Shown in pieces: positions 26,790 to 36,200 of a stretch of DNA of 64,000 bases. The notes beneath the pieces were generated by a model. That model did no database searches. It saw only the letters and a program-made list of their open reading frames with translations, and was not told where the DNA came from. The position numbers were made by a program, and so were the translations under genes. How positions within the stretch are numbered: the first letter of the stretch is position 1; every line of letters begins with the position of its first letter. The stretch is from Stackebrandtia endophytica (GTDB lineage: Bacteria; Actinomycetota; Actinomycetes; Mycobacteriales; Micromonosporaceae), in NCBI RefSeq assembly GCF_006716355.1, contig NZ_VFOW01000001.1:558001-622000 (forward strand). Direction: 5' to 3'.

Positions 26790-28564
26790 TTCGTCGACTG
26801 TTGTCGCTGGCCGACAATCGTGCCGCCACCAACCGCTATCTCGGATTGATCGGGCTGAGTGCCCTGGTGCGGGCGGCCACCGTCGTCGCGCTGGTGCCGC
26901 TGCTGGCACGGTTGTTCGGTGACGACCCCACCGACGGTGTGGCCTGGTTGGGGGGTTTGGCGGTCCTGGTGGCTCTGGGGTGGCTGATCGACCATCGGCT
27001 CTACCGGGCCGGTTTCGACATCGGCTTCAGCATTCTGCGCAGTGTCGAGACCCGGGTGCTGGATCGCCTGGAACGGATACCGCTGAGTTGGCTCAACCAG
27101 CGCCGACGCGCCGACGGCCAACGCGCGCTGACCTCGGCGGGGCAGGAGATCTGTCAGGGCATCGGGTATCTGGTCACCCCGACGGTCAACGCGATGGTGA
27201 CCCCGCTGTTGATCGGCGTCGGGCTGCTGGGAGTCGCCTGGCAGCTGGGAGCCGCCGCGATCGTCTTCGTACCACTGCTGCTGGCGGCGATGGCGGCCAG
27301 CGGTCGGCTGTTGCGACGGTCCGACGAGTCCTATGCGCGGGCCTCGGACGACGTGGGCGCCCGGATCGTCGAGTTGGCACAACACCAGGCCGCGCTGCGG
27401 GCCGCCGGACGGTCCGACGCACACGGTTCGGCGTTGGGCACCGCGTTGGCTCGACAGCGGCGCGCGGCGTTGCGCCTACTGGGGTTCAGTATCCCCGGGA
27501 ACATCCTGTTCGGGCTGGTGTCCCAGTTGGCACTGGTCGCGTTGGCCGGTCTATCGGTGTGGCTTCACCTCGCCGGCGATCTGTCCGCCGCCGAACTCGT
27601 GGCGCTGCTGATCGTGACCGTCCGGTTCCTGGAGCCGTTCACCACGCTGGGAGATCTGGCGCCGGCGGTTTCGGCGCTGCGCAATACCGTGGAGCGAGTC
27701 GATTCGATCCTGACGGCCCCGGAGTTGGCGGTGGTCTCCAGCACCGATACCGCCGAAGCACCGACGGTGGAGTTCGACGCGGTCGCCTTCGGCTACCCCG
27801 GCGCGTCGGATCCGACGGTATCGGATATCTCGTTCCAGGTGGCGGCCGGAACGACAACGGCGATCGTGGGGCCGTCGGGCTCGGGCAAGACCACGCTGTT
27901 GGGCCTGGCGGCCCGACTCCACGATGTGGACAGTGGAACGATTCGGCTGTGCGGCAGGGATGTCCGCGGCTACGAACTCACCGAACTGGCAGACCTGTAC
28001 TCGATCGTCCACCAGGACGTCTACCTGTTCGACGGCACGTTGCGCGACAACATCCTCATGGGTCGTCGTGACGCCACCGACGCGGAGCTGGCGGCCGCCG
28101 CCGAGGACGCCGGGTTGGGCGAGACTCTGCGGCGGCTGCCGAACGGTTGGCAGACCCGAGTCGGCGAAAGCGGGGCAACCCTGTCCGGGGGTGAACGTCA
28201 ACGGGTTGCCATCGCCCGCGCCCTGTTGAAGGGGGCACCGCTGCTCCTGCTCGACGAGGCGACCAGCGCGCTGGATCTGAGCAATGAACGGGGCATCGTG
28301 GCGGCACTGGCGGCCAACGCGGCCGATAGAGCCACCGTCATCGTGGCGCACCGACTCGACACCATCATCGGCGCCGACCACATCGTGTTCCTCGACAACG
28401 GTCGGATCGTGGAGTCGGGCCCGCCGCAACGATTGCTGGCCGCCGACGGCAGGTTCGCCCGGCATTGGCGGCAACGCCGGGAAGCCGGCCGCTGGCAATT
28501 GGTCTCGACTGGCTCGCCACAGGACCGAACCCCTGGTCAGGAGGCGTTGGACCACTCGACTTAG
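26786..28564 (+). CDS. irtB: IrtB-like ABC transporter subunit
   Basis: 592-residue partner half-transporter of IrtA. Six membrane helices in the first ~310 residues, then an NBD with Walker A GPSGSGKTT, Q-loop IVHQDVYLFDGT, signature LSGGERQRVAIARALL, Walker B LLLLDEATSALD and H-loop VAHRLD, all intact. ATG 26786 overlaps the irtA stop (ATGA) and has GGAGG 8 nt upstream. Exporter-type fold used for import, as shown for mycobacterial IrtAB. The C-terminal ~30 residues are a nonconserved tail. Confidence 0.93.
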   Translation: MIRRLLSLADNRAATNRYLGLIGLSALVRAATVVALVPLLARLFGDDPTDGVAWLGGLAVLVALGWLIDHRLYRAGFDIGFSILRSVETRVLDRLERIPLSWLNQRRRADGQRALTSAGQEICQGIGYLVTPTVNAMVTPLLIGVGLLGVAWQLGAAAIVFVPLLLAAMAASGRLLRRSDESYARASDDVGARIVELAQHQAALRAAGRSDAHGSALGTALARQRRAALRLLGFSIPGNILFGLVSQLALVALAGLSVWLHLAGDLSAAELVALLIVTVRFLEPFTTLGDLAPAVSALRNTVERVDSILTAPELAVVSSTDTAEAPTVEFDAVAFGYPGASDPTVSDISFQVAAGTTTAIVGPSGSGKTTLLGLAARLHDVDSGTIRLCGRDVRGYELTELADLYSIVHQDVYLFDGTLRDNILMGRRDATDAELAAAAEDAGLGETLRRLPNGWQTRVGESGATLSGGERQRVAIARALLKGAPLLLLDEATSALDLSNERGIVAALAANAADRATVIVAHRLDTIIGADHIVFLDNGRIVESGPPQRLLAADGRFARHWRQRREAGRWQLVSTGSPQDRTPGQEALDHST

Positions 28565-28624
28565 GATGTCGAGGCTCTTCTCGCCGTTTCAGCCGGTGGC
28601 GATTCACCCCTCAATTGGAGAACC

Positions 28625-28945
28625 ATGACCCACGCACCCCAAACGCCCGCCGGGGCGACGCCCGACGATGACGACGACAACGACCCGACCGGGAGTTTCT
28701 ACTCCGGAATCGGAGCCGTGATCGTCGGTGGTGTGGTGGCCATCGCGCCACACACCGAACTGTGGGCCGAGCAGATCACCCCCGACGCCGGAGGCCGACG
28801 CGGATGGCTGGCCCGGCTGCTGGCCGGTATCGATCCGTGGATCTTCACCGCCGCCGGCGTCGTGATCGCGGTCATCGGCGCGCTGATCGCGGTGTCCGCG
28901 TTTCGCAGGGGACGACGCATGGCCGCCGAGGAGGACGCCGCGTAG
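28625..28945 (+). CDS. Small membrane protein, unknown function
   Basis: 106 residues: an acidic N-terminus (DDDDDNDPTG), a hydrophobic segment GIGAVIVGGVVAIAP (~29-43), a linker with WLARLLAGIDP, a second helix FTAAGVVIAVIGALIAVSAF (~75-95) and a basic end. GGAG 4 nt before ATG. It lies 60 bp after irtB in the same direction and before a terminator, so it may be the last gene of that operon. No family recognised. Confidence 0.7.
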   Translation: MTHAPQTPAGATPDDDDDNDPTGSFYSGIGAVIVGGVVAIAPHTELWAEQITPDAGGRRGWLARLLAGIDPWIFTAAGVVIAVIGALIAVSAFRRGRRMAAEEDAA

Positions 28946-28963
28946 TCCACCCGATCCGGTATC

Positions 28964-28992
28964 GGCCGGTGCGGGTCACCTCCGCACCGGCC
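28964..28992 (+). terminator. Terminator ending the irtAB region
   Basis: A perfect 11-bp stem GGCCGGTGCGG with a 7-nt loop, 18 bp after the small membrane protein stop. Confidence 0.75.
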
Positions 28993-29107
28993 ACGGTCTG
29001 ACTCGCCGACGGATTCGCTGATCGGTTCTAGTCACCGCCACGGTGTTAGCCTGCCGTTGTCCGCTGCGGACACCTCGCAGTCACCTCGGCCAAGGAGAGT
29101 CACCACC

Positions 29108-29536
29108 ATGGCAACCGTTCGTACCGCTCGTACCAACTGGGACGGCGACCTGCAGTCCGGCAAGGGAACCGTCCACTTCGAGTCGTCGGGGCTGCCCGAG
29201 ACCGAAGTCACCTGGGTATCGCGATCCCAGGAACCCAATGGCAAGACCAGTCCGGAGGAGCTCATCGCCGCCGCCCACTCGGCCTGCTTCTCCATGGCGC
29301 TGTCGGCTGGGCTGGCCAAGGCCGGCAACCCGCCGGAAAGCCTCGATACGAAGGCCGAGGTCACCTTCGACCCCGCCGCCGGTGGCATCACGGGGATCCA
29401 CCTCACCGTCCACGGCAAGGTGCCCGGAATCTCGGCCGCCGATTTCCTGAACGCCACCGAGACCGCCAAGGCGAACTGCCCGGTCAGCAAGGCGCTCGCA
29501 TCGGTGACGATCACCCTTCAGGCCGTTTTGGACTGA
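29108..29536 (+). CDS. OsmC-family peroxiredoxin
   Basis: 142 residues with OsmC/Ohr architecture. The two redox cysteines are in AAAHSACFSMALS (~residue 58) and ANCPVSKAL (~124). Such enzymes reduce organic hydroperoxides using dihydrolipoyl or thiol donors; in this organism mycothiol-linked thiols are possible. The N-terminus TNWDGDLQSGKGTVHFESS is typical of OsmC rather than Ohr. Start ATG 29108 with AAGGAGA 10 nt upstream. Monocistronic. Confidence 0.92.
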   Translation: MATVRTARTNWDGDLQSGKGTVHFESSGLPETEVTWVSRSQEPNGKTSPEELIAAAHSACFSMALSAGLAKAGNPPESLDTKAEVTFDPAAGGITGIHLTVHGKVPGISAADFLNATETAKANCPVSKALASVTITLQAVLD

Positions 29537-29627
29537 CCGGCCCCGCGCCACGACCGGCGGCGATCTACTGTGGCTGTTTTGTGGCATTTCTGCGCAGACT
29601 GTCCTGACACGACGTTAGGAGTTTTTC

Positions 29628-30572
29628 GTGGAGAGACGTACTCTGCTGCGCGGTGCGGCCTTGGCGATCCCCGCCGCCGGGTTGGTCGCGGGTGCTTCCG
29701 TGGCGATGGCCGACGTGTCGGCGACGGCAAATTACCGGATCATCGTGACCGAACAGACCCAGAACAAGATCATGGTCTTCTACAAGGACCAGGCCTTCAC
29801 CGATGCCAACGCGTACAAGACGTTCAGCCCGGGTGGTGGGGGCTGGCACAATCTGTCCGATGTGCGCATCCGTGACACCGCGTCGTTCGGGGCGATCGGG
29901 CTGGCGGCGGCCTCGGGCGGCAAGGTCGGGATCTGGGACATCACGTCCGAGAAACACCAGGAACTGAACGATCTGTTGTGGAGTGCCAGCCCCGGTGGCA
30001 ACCCTCACGCCATCGAGCGCATCCCCGACATCGGGGCGATAGTCGCCGCCAGTTCGGGCGGCTATCTCACCGTTTACGGGCCCACCGCGGTCAGCAAGCC
30101 CAGCACCCTCGCCAAAGTACAGACGGTCAACCTTCCCGGAGCGCACGGAGTGTTGTGGGACCCGACCAAGAAGTGGTTGTGGGCCATCGGCGACAAGGTG
30201 TTGAAGGCCTACACGGTCACCGGGACCTACCGGAACACCCGACTGAAGGACACCGGGAAGAAGGTCACCCTGTCGGGCATGGGGCATGACCTTCAACCCG
30301 ACTACAGCAACTCCGGCAAACTGCTGATCACCGACACCTACGGCGTCTACGAGGTCGACAAGTCGGCGCTGACCAAGAAACAGATCTCGGAGACCACCCG
30401 GGTGAAGGCCTATGTGCGGCATTCCTCGGGTGAGGATTTCTGGGTTCGGGGTGACAACAAGGAACCGCGGCCGTGGGGCACTCCCACCGTCAACTTCTCC
30501 GACTCCCCCCATCGAACCAGGTCGGGCGCGAAGTTCTACAAGGCCCGGTGGTACACCACCGCCTGGAACTGA
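29628..30572 (+). CDS. Secreted DUF6528-like protein (beta-propeller-type)
   Basis: 314 residues with a twin-arginine-type signal (ERRTLLRGAALAIPAAGLVAG, cleavage near AMA-DV at ~28). The mature part starts YRIIVTEQTQNKIMVFYKD and has repeated short segments with Trp/Gly-turns (WHNLSDVRIRD, PHAIERIPDIGAIVAASSGG, AHGVLWDPTKKWLWAIGD) like blades of a six-bladed propeller; this pattern fits my memory of the DUF6528 family. Function unknown, probably extracellular carbohydrate or ligand binding. GTG 29628 with AGGAG 7 nt upstream; a hairpin terminator follows. Confidence 0.7.
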   Translation: MERRTLLRGAALAIPAAGLVAGASVAMADVSATANYRIIVTEQTQNKIMVFYKDQAFTDANAYKTFSPGGGGWHNLSDVRIRDTASFGAIGLAAASGGKVGIWDITSEKHQELNDLLWSASPGGNPHAIERIPDIGAIVAASSGGYLTVYGPTAVSKPSTLAKVQTVNLPGAHGVLWDPTKKWLWAIGDKVLKAYTVTGTYRNTRLKDTGKKVTLSGMGHDLQPDYSNSGKLLITDTYGVYEVDKSALTKKQISETTRVKAYVRHSSGEDFWVRGDNKEPRPWGTPTVNFSDSPHRTRSGAKFYKARWYTTAWN

Positions 30573-30606
30573 TCTGACCGATTGCGTCACGAAACGGTTG
30601 CAGTTC

Positions 30607-30630
30607 CCGTCCTGCCCTCGGGCAGGACGG
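30607..30630 (+). terminator. Terminator after the secreted propeller protein
   Basis: CCGTCCTGCC (30607-30616) pairs perfectly with GGCAGGACGG (30621-30630) across a CTCG tetraloop, 34 bp after the stop. Confidence 0.75.
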
Positions 30631-30673
30631 TCCGGCTACCAGCGGATACAGTTAAGCGTAAGAGTTTCCGGTG

Positions 30674-30679
30674 TTGACA
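30674..30679 (+). promoter_or_regulatory. Candidate -35 TTGACA of the kamA-like gene
   Basis: A consensus TTGACA 180 bp before the gene. The -10 is unclear (TTTGCT at 17 bp spacing, TATACA further on). If used, it gives a leader of roughly 150 nt that contains the hairpin at 30798-30825. Confidence 0.35.
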
Positions 30680-30797
30680 ATCGGATCTTCTTACGGTTTG
30701 CTGGATATACAGCGTATGCAGGCACGGAGAGCCACATCCAGCTTTCCATCATCCGGCTGCCCAACTCACAGCCAGCCGGGCCTTGTTGTGAACTCGG

Positions 30798-30825
30798 CGG
30801 GCTGACACCACAAAGTGTCGGCCCG
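30798..30825 (+). promoter_or_regulatory. Leader hairpin before the kamA-like gene
   Basis: CGGGCTGACAC pairs with GTGTCGGCCCG over 11 positions (one G-U) with a CACAAA loop, ending 15 nt before the AAGGAGG ribosome site. It could be an attenuator or the end of an upstream small transcript; no known riboswitch consensus was recognised. Confidence 0.4.
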
Positions 30826-30858
30826 TTGCCGCTTAGCCCTGAAGGAGGCTGATCCACG

Positions 30859-32151
30859 TTGACGCCACCCACCGCCGAGGGACGCAGGTTTCGCGCCTAC
30901 ACCACCAGGCACCTTGACGACCTCTTGAAACGTGCGGGCCTCTCCGACGAACAACGACTGCGAGCTCGCGCGGTCGCCACGGTCCTTCCGTTCCGCTCCA
31001 ACACCTACGTCGTCGACGACCTCATCGACTGGTCGGCCGCCCCCGACGACCCCATCTATCGGTTGGTGTTCCCTCAGGAGGACATGCTCCCCTCCGAGGA
31101 CGTCACCACGCTGGCGCGCCTGCTGGCCGACGACCCCAAGGGCGCCGAACTGAAGGCGGCCTCCTTCGCGGTCCGCCGTCGACTCAACCCCCACCCCGCC
31201 GGCCAACTCGAGCTCAACCGACCGCGCGTCGGCGAGGACCAGCTGCAGGGTATCCAGCACAAGTACCGCGAGACCGTGCTGTTCTTCCCCCAGCAGGGAC
31301 AGACCTGCCACGCCTACTGCACCTACTGTTTCCGGTGGGCACAGTTCGTCGGCGACTCCGACCTGAAGATGGCCTCCAACGACATCGACCAGCTGGTCGC
31401 CTACATCAAGGCACACCCCGAGGTCACCAGCGTCCTGGTCACCGGTGGCGACCCGATGATCATGGGTGAGCCGGTACTGCGCCGCTACCTGGCGCCGCTG
31501 ATGGAACTGGAGCAGATCGAGTCGATCCGGCTGGGCACCAAGGCACTGGGCTACTGGCCGCAACGATTCGTCACCGATCCCGACGCCGAAGACACCCTTC
31601 GCCTGTTCGAGGAGGTCGTCGCCGCCGGAAAGAACCTCGCGGTCATGGCTCACTTCACCCACCCGCGAGAGCTGGAGCCGGAGCTGGTCGTCGAGGCGGT
31701 CAAACGCATCCGCGGCACCGGTGCGGTCATCCGCACCCAGGCCCCGCTGATCCGCTCGATCAACGACCGGCCCGAACTGTGGTCGAGCATGTGGCGCACC
31801 CAGCACACGATGGGCATGATCCCGTACTACATGTTCGTCGAACGCGACACCGGCCCGCAGGACTACTTCGCGGTGCCACTGGCTCAGGCCGTCGACGTCT
31901 TCCGTGAGGCCTACTCACAAGTCTCGGGACTGTGCCGAACGGTTCGTGGCCCGTCCATGTCGGCAGACCCGGGCAAGGTCTGCGTCGACGGCGTCGCCGA
32001 GGTCGCCGGTCAACAGGTCTTCGTTCTCCACATGATCCAGGCACGTGACCCCAAACTGGTGGGAACGCCGTTCTTCGCCAAGTACGACCCGGATGCCGTC
32101 TGGCTCCACGACCTGGAACCCGCATTCGCCGAGAAGTTCCCGTTCCAATAG
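30859..32151 (+). CDS. KamA-family radical SAM protein (lysine 2,3-aminomutase-like)
   Basis: 430 residues. The radical SAM cysteines are in CHAYCTYCFRW (residues ~150, 154, 157) and VLVTGGDPMIMG follows as the GGE-like motif. KamA enzymes use SAM, a 4Fe-4S cluster and PLP to shift the alpha-amino group of lysine. The canonical PLP-lysine motif (PGGGGK) of true aminomutases is not evident near the C-terminus, which reads SMSADPGKVCVDGVAEV, and the C-terminal zinc cysteines are reduced, so substrate or chemistry may differ. TTG start 30859 with AAGGAGG 10 nt upstream. It forms no operon; EpmA/EF-P genes are absent here. Confidence 0.87.
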   Translation: MTPPTAEGRRFRAYTTRHLDDLLKRAGLSDEQRLRARAVATVLPFRSNTYVVDDLIDWSAAPDDPIYRLVFPQEDMLPSEDVTTLARLLADDPKGAELKAASFAVRRRLNPHPAGQLELNRPRVGEDQLQGIQHKYRETVLFFPQQGQTCHAYCTYCFRWAQFVGDSDLKMASNDIDQLVAYIKAHPEVTSVLVTGGDPMIMGEPVLRRYLAPLMELEQIESIRLGTKALGYWPQRFVTDPDAEDTLRLFEEVVAAGKNLAVMAHFTHPRELEPELVVEAVKRIRGTGAVIRTQAPLIRSINDRPELWSSMWRTQHTMGMIPYYMFVERDTGPQDYFAVPLAQAVDVFREAYSQVSGLCRTVRGPSMSADPGKVCVDGVAEVAGQQVFVLHMIQARDPKLVGTPFFAKYDPDAVWLHDLEPAFAEKFPFQ

Positions 32152-32177
32152 GGACCCGCGTTACCCAGTAAGATGCG

Positions 32178-32210
32178 CGAACGCGCCGTCCATGTTCGAC
32201 GGCGCGTTCG
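32178..32210. terminator. Bidirectional terminator between kamA-like and HAD genes
   Basis: A perfect 13-bp stem CGAACGCGCCGTC with a 7-nt loop between two convergent genes. Confidence 0.8.
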
Positions 32211-32233
32211 GATGATCCAGCGGATGCCCGAGG

Positions 32234-32929
32234 TCAGGCCCGGCCGACCTCGGCCAGCTGACGCAATCCACTTCGGTGCACCGATTCCAACACCGACAAG
32301 TCTACTTCGGTCAGTGAATCCATCAGGGTCACGCCCGCCGCCGGAGTCAACGGAACCTCGCTGGGGACGGCCAACACCGGAACACCGGCGCCACGGGCCG
32401 CCGCCACGCCGGTCGCCGAATCCTCGATCGCCAGACAGTGGCGTGTGTGCGATGACAGCCGATCCACCGCGGTGCGATAGGGCTCCGGGTCCGGTTTGTT
32501 ACGACCGACCTCGTCGCCACAGATCGTCACATCGAAATTCTCCACCCCGATGGTGCCGATGATGACATTGACCAGATCGCGTCCGGTCGCCGTGACCAGC
32601 GCCGTGCGATAACCGGCCGCGCGCACCGAGTGCAACAACTCGCGGGCACCCGGCTGCCACACCACGCCACCCGAGAAAATCGATCGCATTCGGTCGATCA
32701 ACCAGCTGGTGTTGGCGGCGACGCCGTCCAACGGCAGGCCCCACTCCCGATGCAACAACTCCACCGATTCGGTCTGGTCCATCCCGATCATGCGCGACCG
32801 GGTCGCCGGGTTCAGAACGAAACCGAGGTGGGCGGCCAGATCGTGCAGACCGACATCCCACAACTTCTCACTGTCCAACAGGGTGCCGTCCATATCGAAC
32901 AGAACGGCTTCTAGCTTGTGTTCGGGCAT
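32234..32929 (-). CDS. HAD-superfamily phosphatase (beta-phosphoglucomutase-like)
   Basis: 231 residues, subfamily IA. Motif I LFDMDGTLLDSE (nucleophile Asp near residue 11), motif II VTATGRD (~112), motif III Lys in NKPDPEPY (~143) and motif IV IEDSATGV (~165), with an alpha-helical cap between I and II. Substrate probably a sugar phosphate or similar. GAGGTGG lies 8 nt upstream of ATG 32929. It follows metH on the same strand after a 335-bp gap with tandem repeats; HAD genes near metH recur in actinobacteria. Confidence 0.88.
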   Translation of the reverse strand: MPEHKLEAVLFDMDGTLLDSEKLWDVGLHDLAAHLGFVLNPATRSRMIGMDQTESVELLHREWGLPLDGVAANTSWLIDRMRSIFSGGVVWQPGARELLHSVRAAGYRTALVTATGRDLVNVIIGTIGVENFDVTICGDEVGRNKPDPEPYRTAVDRLSSHTRHCLAIEDSATGVAAARGAGVPVLAVPSEVPLTPAAGVTLMDSLTEVDLSVLESVHRSGLRQLAEVGRA

Positions 32930-33264
32930 CCGATGTCCACCTCGGGGAACTGGTTAGCGCTTGCCAAGCGGGCGACAAGAAGGAACAGGCTACACATGAC
33001 CTCCCCCAGGCTTCCCGCCCCGGCGGCGATCAGTGACCCACGCCCGATCCATCCGGTGGTGTCCCATCACGCGGGACGCGACACCACCGTCGACGTTTCT
33101 CACGACGCGAAATGTTCCAGGCGCCGAGTTCGACTGAGCTTCGACGAACAGCTCGGCTGACGCCTCACTTCGCGTCGCCATACCTCAGCTTCAACCCAAA
33201 GCTCGGCTAGCGCCTCATTTTGCATTGCCATACCTCAGCTTCAACCCAAAATTCGGCTGACGCC
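32930..33264. other. 335-bp gap between HAD and metH
   Basis: No gene seen. The right half is made of 50-bp tandem repeats (separate entry). The left half contains only unremarkable sequence, including the HAD ribosome site. Confidence 0.5.
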
Positions 33265-33280
33265 TCACTTTGCATTGAAG
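33151..33280. repeat. Tandem 50-bp repeats running out of the metH 3' end
   Basis: Units at 33151-33200, 33201-33250 and a partial third at 33251-33280, in exact 50-bp register and about 90% alike. The third unit overlaps the last six codons and the stop of metH, so the array seems to have arisen by duplication of the gene end. Each full unit contains an AGCTT/AAGCT mini-hairpin, which could add weak termination. A degenerate fourth copy may lie just left of 33151. Confidence 0.85.
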
Positions 33281-36200
33281 TACGACGCGTCGGGGTGGTG
33301 GATCACCAGGGCGTCGGTGGACTGCTCCGGCGTCAGCTGGAACTCCTCGGTCAACTCGACACCGATGCGCTCCGGCTGAAGCAGGGCGACGGTCTTGGCC
33401 CGGTCCTCCAGCTCGGGGCAGGCGGCGTATCCGAACGAGTAACGGCACCCCCGGTAGTCGACCTTGAGAATGCCCGGCAGGTCGGCCGGATCGGAGTCGG
33501 CGACGGTCGAGCCGTCCGGCAGGACCAGCTCGGACCGCATCCGCTTGTGCCAGTACTCGGCCAGCGCCTCGGTCAACTGGACGCTCAAGCCGTGCACCTC
33601 CAGGTAGTCGCGGTAGGCGTGCTGCGCGAACAACTTGGCGGTGTACTCGCTGGCGGCCTGGCCGATGGTCACCAACTGGAGCCCGATCACGTCCAGCTCG
33701 CCACCGCGCTCGTCGACCTCCTGCTTGCTGCGGAAGAAGTCGGCGATGCACAGACGGCGTTCATGCCGCTGACGGGGGAAGGTGAACCGGGCCCGCTCGG
33801 AATGGCCGTTCTCGTCGAGCACCACCAGGGTGTTGCCCTCCGAGTAACAGGGGTAGTAGCCGTAGACGACGGCGGCCTCCAGCACCTTGTCGGTGGCCAA
33901 CCGATCCATCCAATACCGCAGCCGGGGGCGGCCCTCGGTCTCGACCAGTTCCTCGTATCCGGGTCCGTCCTTGCCCCGGGAGGGTTTGAGACCCCACTGC
34001 CCGAGGAAGGTCGCCCGTTCGTCGAGCATGGCGGCGTACTCGGCGGTGGCGATGCCCTTGACGACTCGGGTGCCGAAGAACGGCGCGGTGGGCACCGGTA
34101 CGCCCGCGGCGATGTCGGACCGCACCGTATCGTCCGAAAGGGATGGCGCTTCGTCGGCGACCATCGCCGCGTGCTTGGCACGACGGGCGCGACGCTGCTC
34201 GATCTTGGCCTGACGTTCGGCGTCGACGACCGGTGCGCCACCTCGCCGGGCGGTCATGACCTTGTCCATCAGGGACAAGCCCTCGAAGGCGTCCTTGGCG
34301 TAGTGGACCTCACCGTCCTCGAACATCTCGCGCAGGTCGTCCTCGACGAATGCTCTGGTGAGCGCGGCTCCACCCAACATGACCGGCCACCGCGACGCCA
34401 GACCACGCGCCATCATCTCGGCGAGGTTGTCCTTCATGATGACGGTGCTCTTGACGAGCAGTCCGGACATACCGATGGCGTCGGCGTTATGACGCTCAGC
34501 TGCATCCACAATGGCGTTGAGTGGCTGCTTGATGCCGATGTTGACGACGCTGTATCCGTTGTTGGACAGGATGATGTCGACGAGGTTCTTACCGATGTCG
34601 TGAACGTCGCCCTTGACGGTGGCCAGCACGATGGTGCCCTTACCGTCCGCATCGGACTTCTCCATGTGCGGTTCGAGGTGGGCGACCGCGGCCTTCATGA
34701 CCTCGGCGGACTGAAGCACGAACGGCAGCTGCATCTGACCGGAGCCGAACAGCTCACCGACGGTCTTCATCCCGTCCAGCAGGATGTCGTTGACGATGGA
34801 CAGGGCCGAACGCTCGGTCAGAGCGGTGTCGAGGTCCTCTTCGAGGCCCTTGCGGTCGCCGTCGATGATGCGGCGTGCCAGCCGCTCCTCCAGTGGCAGC
34901 GCCGCCAGTTCCTGGGCCCGGGAAGCACGGGCCGAGGCGACGTCGACGCCTTCGAACAACTCGATGAACCGTTGCAGCGGGTCGTAGCCCTCGCGGCGAC
35001 GGTCGTACACCATGTCGAGTGCGACTTCGCGTTGCTCATCGGGGATCCGCGACATGGGCAGGATCTTGGAGGCGTGCACGATGGCGCTGGACAGACCGGC
35101 CTCGACACACTCGTGCAGGAACACCGAGTTCAAGACCTGACGCGACGCCGCGTTCAAACCGAACGAGATGTTGGAGATGCCGAGGGTGAAGTTGACCCCC
35201 GGATAGCGGCGTGAGATCTCGCGAATCGCGTCGATCGTCTCGATGCCGTCGCGACGGGTCTCCTCCTGACCTGTCGAGATCGGGAACGTCAGGGCGTCGA
35301 TGAAGATGTCGGGCAGACTCATGCCCCAGTTGTCGACCAGGTCGTCGATGGTGCGCGCGGCGATCTCGACCTTGCGCTGCGCGGTGCGCGCCTGACCCTC
35401 CTCGTCGATGCACATCACGACGACGGCCGCACCGTGCTCCACGATGGCGGGAAGTGCCTTGGCATAACGGGAATCGGGGCCGTCACCGTCCTCGAAGTTG
35501 ACCGAGTTGACGATGCAGCGACCGCCCAACGCCTCCAGCCCGGCGCGGATGACCTCCGGTTCGGTGGAGTCAAGCATGATCGGCAGGGTGGACGCGGTGG
35601 CGAACCGGCTCGCCAGCTCACGCATGTCCTTGCTGCCGTCACGGCCGACGTAGTCGATGCACAGGTCCAGCACGTGCGAACCGCCGCGGGCCTGACTGCG
35701 GGCGATCTCGACGCAGCGATCCCAGTCACCGGACAGCATCGCCTCACGGAATGCCTTGGAGCCGTTGGCGTTGGTGCGCTCCCCGACCATGAGGATCGAA
35801 GCGTCCTGTGTGAACGGTACATGGTGGTAGGAGGATGAGATGCCCGCTTCCACCACCGGTTCACGACGCTTGGGGGACCGACCGGCCATCCGCTCCGACA
35901 ACTGACGGATGTGTTCGGGGGTCGTACCGCAACAGCCACCGACCAGACCGACTCCGAACTCCTCGGCGAACTGCTCCATCGCGTCGGCCAACTCCGGTGC
36001 AGACAGCGGGTAGACCGCGCCGTCGGGACCCAGCTCGGGCAGCCCCGCGTTGGGCATGACCGACAGCGGGATCGACGAGTACTGCGACAGGTACCGCAGG
36101 TGCTCGCTCATCTCGGCCGGACCGGTCGCGCAGTTCAGACCGATCATGTCGACCTTCAACGCCGCCAGCGCCGTCAACGCGGCGCCGATCTCGCTGCCCA

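Noticed and set aside
25050-26909. 619-codon minus-strand open frame
   Set aside because: Antisense shadow of irtA; Arg/Gln-rich.
33151-33280. CRISPR array
   Set aside because: Repeats abut without spacers and copy a gene end; no cas genes.
33220-35214. 664-codon plus-strand open frame
   Set aside because: Antisense shadow of metH.
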